The notes: generated from the letters alone by a model not told the origin. DNA of 64,000 nt from Sphingomonas sp. AP4-R1 (GCF_013113735.1 NZ_CP053346.1:5036001-5100000); one strand, 5' to 3'. Numbered from the stretch's first letter, positions 36,026 through 46,347 are shown. Numbers and translations: made by a program.

Positions 36026-37351
36026 TCAGATCGGCAGGTTTACACCCGCACTATAAAATTCTGCATCGGTATATGAATCACCGAAATATGCGCGACCGCC
36101 CGTTACATCTTTGATGACGATACTATCTCCTGTGGACTTTAGAACGATAGCCAGATCACCCATAAGCGTATCTCTAGAAACATACTCCACACTACCTGAT
36201 ATTTCTTGCTCTATGACCTGAGCATCCCAATGCACCGTCACGTCGCTCAGGGATATTCCGTTCATTTTGAGTTGAAGCCAACCCTGCCAATCGATGGTGT
36301 CATGTCCATCGCCCGCCGAGAAATCGACCGCCGTGTAACCTTTCACAACAATCCTGTCGTTGCCAGCCCCGCCGGTCACAGAGGCATAATCATCGGTTCC
36401 CGCGTTGATCTCGATCACGTCGTCACCGGAACCACCCTCCACAACGACACCCGCTGCTGCGGTTGCGGTGATGTGATCGTTGCCGACGCCGCCGAAAAGC
36501 TGGTCTGCGCCGCCCGCGCCACCATCGATGTAATCATTACCATCGCCGCCCTCGATCACATCATCGTTGATGCCGCCGTAGAGGTGATCGTCTCCCTTTC
36601 CGCCATACAGGTAGCCATCACCATCTCCGCCATAGATGTAGTCGTTCCCAGCCCCGCCTCTGATAGTGTCGATCCCGCCAAAACCGAAAGCGAGCATACT
36701 TTCAGTGCGCGCCGAAATATCGATATCGTTATCGACCGAATTTTGGCCGAAACGGGCGATCTCGACGGTGTGACCATCGGTGTAGCTGATGCTGGGATCG
36801 AACGACGCCTCTAAACCGCCCGCTTCTCGTTGGGCGTTGTAGCTGATCCGATGATTGGCCACCCCTAGTTGGTCAGCAATGACGTTTTCGAGATCGACGG
36901 CGCTTCCCGCATAATTGTAGTTGGCGACGTTCATCGTAGCATCGCTGGCGAAGCCGTTTCCATCGTTCACCGGGTCTTGCGTCCCACGGATCAGGTGCCC
37001 AAGCTCGTGGCCAAGGATCACTCGCTCATCGGCATTCACCCACCGACCATCGGCGGTCATAAACTGCTGGGTAGAGAATGCCTGAAAATCGATTCCGAGG
37101 TAAGGGTCAGCAACCCCAGACCATGCAATCCCAGTTGCTGCACTGGCAGCAATTTTTAGGATCATACCGTTCGCGGTCGCGGTTTCAAGCATGGCGCGAC
37201 CATCGGCAGAATTATCGTAGAGCGATCTCAACTGGGCCACGATAGTCAGTCGCTGCTCTTCAGTGAATGCGCTGCTGTTTGGATCAGCGCCATCGAACGT
37301 GCCATTATATCCGTAAAAAATGATTTGAGATTCGATGTCTGAAAATGCCAT
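36026..37351 (-). CDS. Secreted RTX-repeat protein with HExxH zincin-like domain, 3' end altered by IS
   Basis: A 441-residue protein. The N-terminal domain (1-180) has the zinc motif [13 protein letters not shown] (115-119) and a later ENVIADQLG...R.SYN stretch, reminiscent of M91-type effector peptidases. RTX calcium-binding nonapeptides ([20 protein letters not shown] and more) span about 225-330. A beta-rich tail of the type I secretion-signal kind follows. It has no Sec signal, fitting type I export. The stop TGA (36026-36028) is the first bases of the inserted IS, so the native C-terminus is lost; without the IS it would read about 7 more residues. The gene starts 2 bases after the secreted-protein gene at 37354. 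Confidence 0.82.
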   Translation of the reverse strand: MAFSDIESQIIFYGYNGTFDGADPNSSAFTEEQRLTIVAQLRSLYDNSADGRAMLETATANGMILKIAASAATGIAWSGVADPYLGIDFQAFSTQQFMTADGRWVNADERVILGHELGHLIRGTQDPVNDGNGFASDATMNVANYNYAGSAVDLENVIADQLGVANHRISYNAQREAGGLEASFDPSISYTDGHTVEIARFGQNSVDNDIDISARTESMLAFGFGGIDTIRGGAGNDYIYGGDGDGYLYGGKGDDHLYGGINDDVIEGGDGNDYIDGGAGGADQLFGGVGNDHITATAAAGVVVEGGSGDDVIEINAGTDDYASVTGGAGNDRIVVKGYTAVDFSAGDGHDTIDWQGWLQLKMNGISLSDVTVHWDAQVIEQEISGSVEYVSRDTLMGDLAIVLKSTGDSIVIKDVTGGRAYFGDSYTDAEFYSAGVNLPI

Positions 37352-37353
37352 AT

Positions 37354-37734
37354 TTACCCCCTAATCGGCTCAAGTTTAATCAACTCGGATTGCGAACGGC
37401 CATCGATCTTCTGATAGATATCGCCATTCTTTGATTTCCTGATTTGCCGACAGATCGCCTGAGAAGATCGCTTCGATACGCACAGCCGCCCACCCTCGAC
37501 CCGATAAGTTCCGGGAATTGGTGCGAGATCGCTATTAAGCTGGTATGTAACCCCATCCGCGAAGAACATCTCCGACATCGGAGGGATCGTTTTTCCGCTC
37601 AAAATGAAGTGTCCGACGACAAGCCGCTTAATTTCAGCATCGATTAACAGCCTGTTATTCGAAGGTTTAGCAACTGCACCGCATGTCATAACGGACGCGC
37701 AACATACTGCGAGCATCACACTGGTGATCTTCAT
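37354..37734 (-). CDS. Small exported protein, possible partner of the RTX protein
   Basis: A 126-residue protein with a signal peptide (MKITSVMLAVCCASVMTCGAVA, cut before KPSNN). The mature part is beta-rich (VTYQLNSDLAPIPGTYRVEGGRLCVSKRSSQAICRQI) with a Cys pair that could form a disulfide. It lies 2 bases upstream of the RTX/zincin gene, so they are one operon. Serralysin-type inhibitors are encoded this way and have similar size, but I do not see a convincing inhibitor motif; inhibitor or chaperone is speculation. Confidence 0.65.
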   Translation of the reverse strand: MKITSVMLAVCCASVMTCGAVAKPSNNRLLIDAEIKRLVVGHFILSGKTIPPMSEMFFADGVTYQLNSDLAPIPGTYRVEGGRLCVSKRSSQAICRQIRKSKNGDIYQKIDGRSQSELIKLEPIRG

Positions 37735-37768
37735 CTCACGATCCTTGGCTTTGATCTTGGATATGTAG

Positions 37769-37819
37769 CGCTGGTTAACAATTTTAAGAAATTGTAGATT
37801 GCCGATCTCTTAACCAGCG
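37769..37819 (-). promoter_or_regulatory. Nested inverted repeats upstream of the RTX operon
   Basis: CGCTGGTTAA (37769-37778) and TTAACCAGCG (37810-37819) are perfect 10-bp arms. Between them CAATTT-TAAG-AAATTG (37779-37794) is a second palindrome. Located 35 bases before the first gene, this is a good operator or regulator-binding candidate. Confidence 0.45.
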
Positions 37820-38028
37820 ATACCGGTTCGGAATGAAGCAAACCGCCCCCTTAGCGTCCGAGACAGGGCATTGGAGACAGGATCAACTCCGACGCCTGCA
37901 AAGTGACAAACTGCCCTCGTTTGTCGCTCGCCACCCCCAAAGCTGTGTTTTGCCGTTCTAATGGCGGTGACGTGCTCCCCTGAAACTCCGCCAGTCTGAG
38001 CTAGAGTCCTTCATTGAGGAGGACGAAG

Positions 38029-38295
38029 ATGAAGCGCAGCAGGTTTAGCGAGGAGCAGATCATAGCGATCCTGCGAGAGCAGGAGGCTGGGTCGACGACG
38101 GCGGACGTATGCCGCAAGCATGGCGTGAGCAGCGCGACCTTCTACAAGTGGAAGGCGACCTATGGCGGCATGGATGTGTCGCAGGCGCGCAAGCTGAAGG
38201 TGCTGGAGGACGAGAACGCGCGGCTGAAGCGCTTGCTGGCCGATGCCATGCTCGACAATGCGGTGCTGAAAGAGGTTGCCTCAAAAAACTGGTGA
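38029..38295 (+). CDS. IS3-family transposase OrfA
   Basis: An 88-residue protein ([20 protein letters not shown]...) with an HTH in [17 protein letters not shown] and a zipper tail. GAGGAGG stands 6 bases before the ATG. The -1 slippery heptamer A AAA AAC at 38283-38289, just before its stop, leads into OrfB. Confidence 0.88.
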   Translation: MKRSRFSEEQIIAILREQEAGSTTADVCRKHGVSSATFYKWKATYGGMDVSQARKLKVLEDENARLKRLLADAMLDNAVLKEVASKNW

Positions 38296-39155
38296 GGCCT
38301 GCCGCTTGCCGGAGGGCTGTCGAGGATGTTCGGCAGACCTTCGGCATCAGCGAGCGTCGGGCCTGTGCCATCCTCAGCGTGGATAGGTCGTCGATGCGCT
38401 ATGCGCATCGGCGTAGTGATGATGGCGACCTGCGGTCGCGTCTTCGCGAGATCGCGCTTGAGCGTCGTCGGTTCGGCTACCGGCGGCTGGGGATCATGCT
38501 GGCCTGTGAAGGCATCGTGATGAACCACAAGAAGCTGCTGCGGCTGTATCGCGAGGAGAACCTGCGCGTGCGGCGTCGCCGGGGCCGGAAGCGAGCGATG
38601 GGAACGCGGGCACCGATGACGCTGCCGCAAGGGCCGAACCAGCGGTGGAGCCTGGACTTCGTCAGCGACACGCTGGTGTGCAGCAGGCGTATCCGCATCC
38701 TTGCCGTCGTCGACGACTTCACACGCGAGAACCTCGCGCTGGTCGTCGATACGTCGCTGTCGGGCGCTCGTGTTGCTCGCGAGCTCGATGCTATCATCGC
38801 CGTGCGCGGCAGACCGCTGATGATCGTGAGCGACAACGGCACCGAGCTGACCAGTCTGGCGATCCTACGCTGGGCACAGGACCGGCAGATCGAGTGGCAT
38901 TACATCGCGCCGGGCAAGCCGCAGCAGAACGGCTACGTCGAGAGCTTCAATGGTCGCTTGCGCGACGAATGTTTGAACGAGACGCTGTTCGCGTCGTTGA
39001 GCCATGCTCGCTCGGTGCTGAGCAACTGGCGCGACGACTACAACAACGTGCGGCCGCATAGCGGTATAGGCGGGCTAACGCCCGCCGATGCTGCCAGGCG
39101 CGTTGCGCAACCCCACCCGTCAGGGCATCCTGACAACCCCGGACTCTACTTATGA
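38283..39155 (+). CDS. IS3-family transposase OrfB (by -1 frameshift)
   Basis: Entered at the A AAA AAC site. It contains [16 protein letters not shown] (HTH_21), Asp in WSLDFVSD, Asp in [10 protein letters not shown] and Glu in [14 protein letters not shown]: a full DDE triad. The frame extends upstream inside OrfA to 38109, but that part is non-native. Likely active. Confidence 0.88.
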   Translation, partial: KKLVRPAACRRAVEDVRQTFGISERRACAILSVDRSSMRYAHRRSDDGDLRSRLREIALERRRFGYRRLGIMLACEGIVMNHKKLLRLYREENLRVRRRRGRKRAMGTRAPMTLPQGPNQRWSLDFVSDTLVCSRRIRILAVVDDFTRENLALVVDTSLSGARVARELDAIIAVRGRPLMIVSDNGTELTSLAILRWAQDRQIEWHYIAPGKPQQNGYVESFNGRLRDECLNETLFASLSHARSVLSNWRDDYNNVRPHSGIGGLTPADAARRVAQPHPSGHPDNPGLYL

Positions 39156-39560
39156 GTGGATGAGTTTTGGGGAGCACGTCACTTCGGGACGGCGCTTCTG
39201 TCGATGATTATCCGGATGGACCTGTCCTGATGTCGCTGATTGAGGATGCGGGCTCCACATCTGCTTGCTTACGAAAAAAGCAATCGTTCCGACCTTTACG
39301 ATCTTGAAGCAACTGTTGCAGCAATGCTTCGGTTGCCGATTGCTCCTCTAATCAATTCAAACTAAAAATAATATTGCCTAACGTAGTGGGGCCGGTGGAT
39401 GGATGCTCGTGGGGAGACCTCATCCACCGTTTCTACTGTTTCATCTCGAATCGGTGACGCAACGATGTCGAGAATAATTTCCCCAGCACTCACTGATTTA
39501 ATTTGTCGCCAAAGCCGCAGCAACCCGAGCGAAGAACAAGGCTGCGAAGAACGGTTGAGA

Positions 39561-39581
39561 AATAGTCCGGATCGGACTATT
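39561..39581. promoter_or_regulatory. 21-bp palindrome, operator-like
   Basis: AATAGTCCG, 3 bases, CGGACTATT: perfect 9-bp arms. No gene is assigned to it; it could be a dimeric regulator site for a flanking small gene. Confidence 0.35.
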
Positions 39582-39612
39582 CCGATGTAGTTCGTCCACA
39601 ATGGATGAATCG

Positions 39613-39641
39613 GGGGCGGACGATTAGGGATAGTCCGCCCC
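39613..39641 (+). terminator. Hairpin terminator candidate
   Basis: GGGGCGGAC and GTCCGCCCC form a perfect 9-bp stem with an 11-base loop, followed by CTGTCTCT on the plus strand. Confidence 0.45.
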
Positions 39642-39768
39642 TGTCTCTGCCATTTTCGCTTCAAACTGATCGCCCGCAATTGCATTCATCTACCGTTCAC
39701 CGCGATGAACGCGCTGAATGCGGAGCCGTAACCTTTGCTTTGGTCGGTAAGATGGGGCGGCTCCGCTT

Positions 39769-40026
39769 TTAACCGCCAGCCCGTCGGCGCAGAAAATTCG
39801 CAACAGTATTCTTATCCTCGACAGGCAACCCTCCGTCATAGACACGCCCGCTTTTCACTACATCGAGGTATCCGGCCCGGCCATCTGGGAAGATGTGCAT
39901 TGCCCCCATCCCAGACAGTAGGCGAACGGTTCCCAGACCAGAGGCAGGATCGAACACAATCGATTCAACGATGCTTTGAATGGCGGCCTTGACCCAGTTC
40001 CAGCCGTTCACGGCGCGATTGCCCAC
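39769..40026 (-). CDS. Hypothetical small protein
   Basis: An 85-residue frame from a GTG start (VGNRAVNGWNWVKAAIQSIV...). The C-terminal part GMGAMHIFPDGRAGYLDVVKSGRVYDGGLPVEDKN has protein-like composition and codon use. I do not recognise it. There is no convincing ribosome-binding site, so the start is uncertain and the gene itself is moderately supported. Confidence 0.4.
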   Translation of the reverse strand: MGNRAVNGWNWVKAAIQSIVESIVFDPASGLGTVRLLSGMGAMHIFPDGRAGYLDVVKSGRVYDGGLPVEDKNTVANFLRRRAGG

Positions 40027-40234
40027 GCCGGAAAGCGGACATCGGTTCAGGTGATACGTGCCCGCCTATCTGCGGGCCAGCGAGATCGCCGGGAAGGGCA
40101 AGGTTTGGGACGAAGCTGTCGTTCACGCTTGATCGGCTGAATGACGGCTATTGTTGAAATCGGACGTCGCTAAGAGACTCATCACTGAGCGATGGTGTGC
40201 AGGACGGGGAGAACGAGGACTTAATCACCGGGCA

Positions 40235-40612
40235 TTAGCGCTGGGCAACGGATAGCGCATAGCTTGCCCTCTCATGTCGCCGAGCAGCGTTACGCATCAG
40301 GTGGACTTCGATCAGATAATCGTTGGTCGCGGGAGCCACGAAATCATATCTGTCACCTTGGACTAATCCGACAAACATTGCCGTCTTCGCCCCAGATGCG
40401 GTCACATTCATATAGTTCGAACGATTGTTGGCCCGAAGATTAATCGAGACCCATTGCCCAGCTAGAACGCTCAGGACATAAGTTTTGCTAGCGTAGGCTT
40501 GGATCGTGCCAGCCACGACTTTAGGCTTGCCCTCGGCCAGCGCGATCCGATCTGTACGCGCCTGAGCATATAACACGACGGGTGCGACCAAGCCGACCGC
40601 ACAGGCCAGCAC
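40235..40612 (-). CDS. Exported protein resembling g-type lysozyme inhibitors
   Basis: A 125-residue protein with an N-terminal signal (MLACAVGLVAPVVLYAQA). The mature domain is beta-rich: TYVLSVLAGQWVSINLRANNRSNYMNV, then YLIEVHLMRNAARRHERASYALSV. The closing Y.IEVHLMRNAARR...YSL pattern is that of proteins annotated as PliG-like or DNA breaking-rejoining-like (family link from memory). It would act in the periplasm. It lies 11 bases after the frameshifted gene at 40624 and is probably in its operon. Confidence 0.6.
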   Translation of the reverse strand: MLACAVGLVAPVVLYAQARTDRIALAEGKPKVVAGTIQAYASKTYVLSVLAGQWVSINLRANNRSNYMNVTASGAKTAMFVGLVQGDRYDFVAPATNDYLIEVHLMRNAARRHERASYALSVAQR

Positions 40613-40623
40613 GGCGCGAAACC

Positions 40624-41177
40624 TCAGAACCGCCTCTGTCCGGGATCGACCTTGTCGCAGGTGCCGGAAAAGTCCTGCCCGGTGCCCCTGATGGTGATTT
40701 CACCGGTCTGGCGGTCGATCCTTATCTTAGGCTTGTTGAGCCCGTTCAGTCGATAGCTGGCGCGTATTTCGTTGGCGCCCACGATCGATCGTCGAGCTGC
40801 CACCAATGCTGGTGATCGCCGCCCGAGTTGAGGGGGGGAATCAGTTTCTCCGGCAGGCGGATGCGGCCGTCATTGCCGTAAATCTGGAGGGTTACCGCAG
40901 ACGAAAAGCCCTGCATCTCCGTCTGCACGCCGCTGCGCGTCCGATATTTATTGTCGTATCGATCCCACTCCAGCGTGTTCACATAGCCCGATCCGAGCTT
41001 CTCGCCCTGACCCGAGCAGATCAGGTTGATTGCATCGCCGGGTTCAGCCTGCGCCACAGCCGGCGCCGCGACCAGTACGGCCATTGCCGTCGCCATCAAG
41101 ATTGCCGCGCGCACCGCTATTCTCCCGCATCTTCGCCCGCAGGATGTCAGAGCTGCCCGAGATAGGCCAGCCTTCAC
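40624..41177 (-). pseudogene. Exported hypothetical protein gene, frameshifted
   Basis: The 5' part (GTG at 41177, signal-like AAILMATAMAVLVAAPAVAQA) encodes ...GGDHQHWWQLDDRS and then runs off frame. The natural continuation, VGANEIRASYRLNGLNKPKI and on to RGTGQDFSGTCDKV, is in the next frame to 40624. The shift falls in the repeat CGATCGATCG at about 40781-40794. A homologous piece at 59255-59555 (DGWLPIDGLTV...GYRMNGMNKPRIEY) shows the uninterrupted order. Two conserved Cys suggest a periplasmic disulfide protein. Function unknown. It directly follows the membrane gene at 41178. Confidence 0.7.
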
Positions 41178-41846
41178 TTAGTGGACGACAATCGCCGCGA
41201 GCACGAACAGGACGATGCTGTAGAAGGTAGCGACGCAGGCGTCGCCGGCACCGACAAAGAATGAAACTCGCAATTTGCGGGCGAACCAGCGGGCTTGAGT
41301 GGCGAAATACCACAGGACGCCCGCCCCAATCACTACGGCCGAGATGATACGGGCACCCGCGAGAGGCAGGTTCGGAGCCAGCGTGCCTACCCCTAGCATC
41401 AAAGCGAAAGGGGCCGCCGTGTAGCATTGCCCGTAAAAGGGGCGGCGCAGGCTGGCATGGGTCAACCGCGTGCGCTGGCGTTGCAGCAAGCGGACCGCCA
41501 TCATCAGCGGGAACAGGCTGAACAGCAGCAACCTGAGCGCCAGCAGCGCCAAGTCGCTGTCGACGAGAGATGCCAGCCCGTGCGTGTCGGACAGCAGCGG
41601 GTTGCGCGATGCCGTCGCGACTTCAAGGCCATGCGAAATGAGCAATGTCAGGAAGAGGAAGAGAGGCGGACGGATCGCATCATCATATTGCTCGTCCGGC
41701 CGATCAGACACTTCGCGATCGGCATAGTCCATCATCTTCTGGGGCCGGACGACCGTACGCCATAGGGTTATCGGATAGAAAATCAGCCAGCTCATGACGC
41801 TGTAAAGCGCCTCATCGAGTGACTCGATGATCTTCATGAAATCCAT
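41178..41846 (-). CDS. Multi-pass membrane protein, permease-like
   Basis: A 222-residue inner-membrane protein (MDFMKIIESLDEALYSVMSW...) with about five hydrophobic segments: the SWLIFYPITLW start, PLFLFLTLLISHGLEV, ALRLLLFSLFPLMMAVRLL, AAPFALMLGVGTLAP, IISAVVIGAGVLWYF and the end YSIVLFVLAAIVV. The frame extends upstream, but the ATG at 41846 begins the conserved-looking part. Its TAA abuts the GTG of the next gene, so the three genes 41846-40235 form one operon. Transport role unproven. Confidence 0.65.
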   Translation of the reverse strand: MDFMKIIESLDEALYSVMSWLIFYPITLWRTVVRPQKMMDYADREVSDRPDEQYDDAIRPPLFLFLTLLISHGLEVATASRNPLLSDTHGLASLVDSDLALLALRLLLFSLFPLMMAVRLLQRQRTRLTHASLRRPFYGQCYTAAPFALMLGVGTLAPNLPLAGARIISAVVIGAGVLWYFATQARWFARKLRVSFFVGAGDACVATFYSIVLFVLAAIVVH

Positions 41847-42156
41847 ACGTGCAGCTTCGCGCGTGCGGCTCAGCCTGTCGAGTGGGTTACACTTGGGTGA
41901 TCGAGAGACGTCCGGAACTGGCTGAAGGCGAAAGGCAGCTTGACGGTTCTCCAGTGGCTGCTTTTGTCCGTAGCGACCATCCATCGGAGCACGACCGAAC
42001 GTCCCCAGTTGGTAGCGGGAAGGCGGGACGTGGTTTTGTCATCCTCGTAAAGCGGCCGGGTAAATGGTATCTAAGGCCGCCGGGCTCCCCGTGACCGAAT
42101 AATCGTGGGGTGTTTGAAATAGGGGTTTCACGAAGTCACTTGGTCCCCCCTAGGCA
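41847..42156. other. Intergenic stretch with no gene seen
   Basis: Convergent or tail region between the permease-like gene and the groEL terminator; no coding frame I can support. Confidence 0.4.
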
Positions 42157-42180
42157 GGAGGCCCGGCTGCCCGGGCCTCC
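42157..42180 (-). terminator. Terminator of groESL
   Basis: GGAGGCCCGG and CCGGGCCTCC form a perfect 10-bp stem around a 4-base loop, 6 bases after the groEL stop codon. Confidence 0.75.
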
Positions 42181-42185
42181 CCCAA

Positions 42186-43820
<1,635 letters not shown>

Positions 43821-43860
43821 CTATGTCCTTCCTGAATGTTCGAGGGATAAGGGCGGTCGA

Positions 43861-44175
43861 TCAGGCCGCCTGCTTGAGAGGCACGACATTGTCGATCACG
43901 CCGAGGATATCGCTCTCCTTCATTATGAGCAGATTCTCCCCGCCAATCTTGACCTCGGTGCCCGACCACTTGCCGAACAAGATGCGGTCGCCGGACTTGA
44001 CGGAAAGCTCGACGAGTTGGCCGCTATCGTCGCGGACACCCGGGCCAACGGCGACGATCTCACCCTCCTGCGGCTTTTCCTTGGCGGTGTCGGGAATGAT
44101 GATGCCGCCCGAGGTCTTTCCCTCGGCTTCGATGCGGCGGACGACCACACGGTCGTGCAAGGGGCGGAAATGCAT
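43861..44175 (-). CDS. groES: Co-chaperonin GroES (Cpn10)
   Basis: A 104-residue co-chaperonin. [20 protein letters not shown], the mobile loop [19 protein letters not shown] and [16 protein letters not shown] are canonical. It caps GroEL as a heptamer. The ATG follows GGAGGTT. It is the first gene of groESL; a CTTGAA...CCTAG promoter lies about 65-95 bases upstream. Confidence 0.97.
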   Translation of the reverse strand: MHFRPLHDRVVVRRIEAEGKTSGGIIIPDTAKEKPQEGEIVAVGPGVRDDSGQLVELSVKSGDRILFGKWSGTEVKIGGENLLIMKESDILGVIDNVVPLKQAA

Positions 44176-44237
44176 GCATAACCTCCAGATGCAAAACAGA
44201 TTGTGATGTCCCCGCCGTCCATCTGAACGACAGGTTT

Positions 44238-44271
44238 GCGTGAACTAGGAAAAGAGATTTTCAGGTTCAAG
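44238..44271 (-). promoter_or_regulatory. Sigma-32-type heat-shock promoter of groESL
   Basis: On the minus strand CTTGAA is followed by CCTAGTT, with 18 bases between CTTG and CCTAG, close to the alphaproteobacterial RpoH consensus CTTG-N17/18-CYTAT. The same CTTGAA...CCTAG pair precedes the hsp20 at 46217. No CIRCE element was seen. Confidence 0.6.
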
Positions 44272-44446
44272 AGAGCGAAAGAAATTTTTCGGCATTCATC
44301 TCTCCAGAGTGCCAATCCAGCACTTTTCAGTAACATGCGATGACATCATGCCTCTTGACGCGAATCGGATCAGCACCAAAATCTTGAGCCGCTTGCGGCA
44401 CCGCACGCAATGAGAAAGGAGCGACACAAGGAAAGGAGCCACGGCC

Positions 44447-44683
44447 ATGTCGCAGCCATTTTCCCGTTTCTTGCACCCCTTCGACGTTGCGCACCATCCG
44501 AACCTTGAGCCGGAAGTCAAACGCGCCATCCTCGCCTCCTGGGCGTCCGACCACTCCGCGGTGAAGGACCGGCCGGCGATGCGAAAGCCGCCCGGCGCCA
44601 AGCGCGCCGTTCCGATCGATGAGGTGTTCGCCGCCATGCGATCGCTCGATGAACCGCGGACTGACGGCCGACCGCTGCAATGA
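44447..44683 (+). CDS. Conserved small protein upstream of usg
   Basis: A 78-residue protein (MSQPFSRFLHPFDVAHHPNL...) with helical VKRAILASWASDHSAV and a basic/proline hinge before VPIDEVFAAMRSLDE. AGGAGCCACGGCC precedes the ATG. Its stop overlaps the usg start by 4 bases, so they are co-translated. Similar short proteins accompany heat-shock genes in sphingomonads; function unknown. Confidence 0.7.
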   Translation: MSQPFSRFLHPFDVAHHPNLEPEVKRAILASWASDHSAVKDRPAMRKPPGAKRAVPIDEVFAAMRSLDEPRTDGRPLQ

Positions 44684-44949
44684 GCGATCGCGGCTTCATC
44701 GCGCAGCTGGAGGGCTACGGCCTCACCACAGCCGAGATCCATTACTACCGGCCCGATGCGCCATCGCTTCTCCAGCTGTTCATATGGCAGGAATATGATC
44801 TTGCGCCCGATTTCCCCGTGCTGTTCGATTTCCTCGACCATTGGCGGCGCGAGATCGAGGCTGCGCTCCATTCGGTCCGGATCGCCCATGGCCGGCTGGT
44901 CGGACCTACCGAATGGCGCGCGGTCTCTGGCATCATCCCGCTCTCATGA
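44680..44949 (+). CDS. usg: Usg-family protein
   Basis: An 89-residue protein with the Usg signature: FIAQLEGYGLTTAEIHYYRPDAPSLLQLFIWQEYDLAPDFP...HWRREIEAALHSVRIAH. The family takes its name from an open frame near the tryptophan genes and has no established biochemical role. Here it is coupled (ATGA) to the gene at 44447, in a heat-shock neighbourhood. Confidence 0.88.
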   Translation: MSDRGFIAQLEGYGLTTAEIHYYRPDAPSLLQLFIWQEYDLAPDFPVLFDFLDHWRREIEAALHSVRIAHGRLVGPTEWRAVSGIIPLS

Positions 44950-45105
44950 CAGGCGGTCTTGGCGAGCGCTGGCGCCGGCGAGGCGGACGGACGGTCCGCT
45001 GAGCCCGCCCTGGTTGGTTGCGCGCGGCACCGGCTCGATCACGGCGCGCGCATCTGGCGATAGCGCGCTCAACGCGCTCAGTCGGGTTTGGTTATCGTTG
45101 GCGGA

Positions 45106-45131
45106 TGGCCCGGAACCGAAGTCCCGGGCCA
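45106..45131. terminator. Bidirectional terminator between usg and hsp20
   Basis: TGGCCCGG and CCGGGCCA form an 8-bp stem with a 10-base loop between two convergent genes, 6 bases from the hsp20 stop. Confidence 0.6.
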
Positions 45132-45136
45132 GATCG

Positions 45137-45658
45137 TCAGGCCGCCTTGCCATTCACCTGGATGCGGCGAACATTTTCGTTCGCCGCCTCCGTCTTCGGC
45201 AGGGTAACCGTCAGCACGCCGTTCCTGAAGGTTGCGGCCGCGTGGTCACGGTCGATGCCCTGGGGCAGTCCGATACGGCGTTCAAAGCGGCCGTAGCTGC
45301 GCTCGGTATAGCCACGATCCTTGTCTTCGACCTCGGAGCGCTTCTCGCCACGAAGCGTCAGCGCCCCGTCTTCGACGGTGATTTCGACGTCCTTCTCGTC
45401 GAGGCCCGGCAGTTCGGCCGTGACGCGGATTTCCTTGTCGGTCTCGCCGAGCTCGACATGCGGCCAGCCGGCAGCGCGGTCGAACCCGGCTAATGCGGGC
45501 ACGCCGAAGCCGCGGAAGGCATCGTCGAACAGCCGGTTCATCTCGCGGTGGAACGACAGCAACCGGTGGGTATCACTGTCGCGGCCGCGCTCGGCGCTGA
45601 CTGGAACGGTGAGCCGGTTTTCCTGCCGGCTCCAGGGAATGAGATCACGAAAGGCCAT
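45137..45658 (-). CDS. Small heat-shock protein (Hsp20/alpha-crystallin)
   Basis: A 173-residue holdase. After a 60-residue N-terminal arm (FHREMNRLFDDAFRGFG), the alpha-crystallin domain runs WPHVELGETDKEIRVTAELPGL, ALTLRGEKRSE, RSYGRFERRIGLP and GVLTVTLPKT, ending with a short polar tail. AGGAG lies 9 bases before the ATG at 45658, preferred over the ATG at 45667, which touches that site. It lies 82 bases downstream of a second hsp20 and is probably in its operon. Confidence 0.93.
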   Translation of the reverse strand: MAFRDLIPWSRQENRLTVPVSAERGRDSDTHRLLSFHREMNRLFDDAFRGFGVPALAGFDRAAGWPHVELGETDKEIRVTAELPGLDEKDVEITVEDGALTLRGEKRSEVEDKDRGYTERSYGRFERRIGLPQGIDRDHAAATFRNGVLTVTLPKTEAANENVRRIQVNGKAA

Positions 45659-45740
45659 GATGGTCATCTCCTTTTCTGGCTGGAAGGGGCAAGGCCTGCC
45701 GGCCCGCTGGGGGCGGCGCCGGCAAACCTCTCGAACAGGA

Positions 45741-46217
45741 TCAGGCCGCTTCGCGGACCTCATCCCTGGGCGCTTCGATCTGATCCGGGGCAGCTTTGCT
45801 ACCGCTGATCTCGATCCGGCGCGGCTTCATTGCCTCGGGCACGACGCGCTTGAGCGCGATGCTCAGCAGGCCGTTCTCGAAGCGGGCATCGCCAGCTTCC
45901 ACGAAGTCGGCCAGCTGGAAGCGCCGCTCGAACGCACGTGTGGCAATGCCGCGATGCAGATACTCGCCCTGGCCGTTGTCGTCGGCACGCTTGCCGGTGA
46001 CGGTGAGCTGGTTCTGCTGGGCCACCACCTCGATATCCTCAGGGCGGAAGCCGGCGACCGCCAGCGTGATGCGGTAGCTGTCGTCGCCTTCTCTCAGAAT
46101 GTCGAAGGGTGGATAGCCGTCGTCTTCGCGCGTACCGGCTTCGAGCAGGTTGAACAGCCGATCAAAGCCCACGGTCGAGCGCCGGTAAGGCGCAAAGTCA
46201 AAAGCACTCGTTCTCAT
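45741..46217 (-). CDS. Small heat-shock protein, IbpA-like
   Basis: A 158-residue Hsp20 of the IbpA/HspH class: FDRLFNLLEAG, YPPFDILREGDDSYRITLAVAGF, ATRAFERRFQLADFV, and GLLSIALKRVVPEA followed by KPRRIEI, the class A IXI/V-type ending. AGGAGG lies 8 bases before the ATG at 46217. A sigma-32-type promoter stands about 100-130 bases upstream; the downstream hsp20 likely shares the transcript. Confidence 0.93.
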   Translation of the reverse strand: MRTSAFDFAPYRRSTVGFDRLFNLLEAGTREDDGYPPFDILREGDDSYRITLAVAGFRPEDIEVVAQQNQLTVTGKRADDNGQGEYLHRGIATRAFERRFQLADFVEAGDARFENGLLSIALKRVVPEAMKPRRIEISGSKAAPDQIEAPRDEVREAA

Positions 46218-46318
46218 TTCCAAATCCTCCTGATTGAGCAATTCGGGCATGAGGCGCGCCGGAAAGAGCCGGCGCTCTCAATGTCCACCGGACCCGGTTT
46301 TCAGCGTCCGGCGAAAAA

Positions 46319-46347
46319 AACCTAGGATGCCGCGAACCGGTTTCAAG
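46319..46347 (-). promoter_or_regulatory. Sigma-32-type heat-shock promoter of hsp20
   Basis: CTTGAAA (46341-46347) and CCTAGG (46321-46326), with 17 bases between CTTG and CCTAG, followed by a T-run. Matches the groESL promoter at 44238-44271. Confidence 0.6.

Larger units (their letters stand above)
34720..36028 (-). mobile_element. IS3-family insertion sequence
   Basis: A 1309-bp element bounded by 26-bp inverted repeats, TGAACCGCGCCGGG(T)CTGCC at 34720 and its complement with one mismatch ending at 36028. It carries OrfA (35649-35975) and OrfB (34759-35652). It sits at the 3' end of the RTX gene. No clear target duplication was found. Confidence 0.85.
37969..39181 (+). mobile_element. 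IS3-family (IS407-like) insertion sequence
   Basis: A 1213-bp element with inverted ends: TGACGTGCTCCCC at 37969 and its complement GGGGAGCACGTCA ending at 39181, followed inward by AAACTC-like bases. OrfA and OrfB are joined by a canonical slippery site. No clear target duplication. Confidence 0.85.
39182..39768. other. Intergenic stretch with palindromes and a possible gene remnant
   Basis: Nearly 590 bases. Directly after the IS, a short frame from the ATG at about 39248 (39 codons, ...SNRSDLYDLEATVAAMLRLP...) reads like real protein, but it is unrecognised and may be the tail of a gene cut by the IS. A 21-bp palindrome (39561-39581) and a hairpin (39613-39641) follow. Confidence 0.4.

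Noticed and set aside
44290..44330. AGTGC...GCACT inverted repeat upstream of groES as a CIRCE element
   Set aside because: Arms and spacing do not match TTAGCACTC-N9-GAGTGCTAA; only five bases pair.
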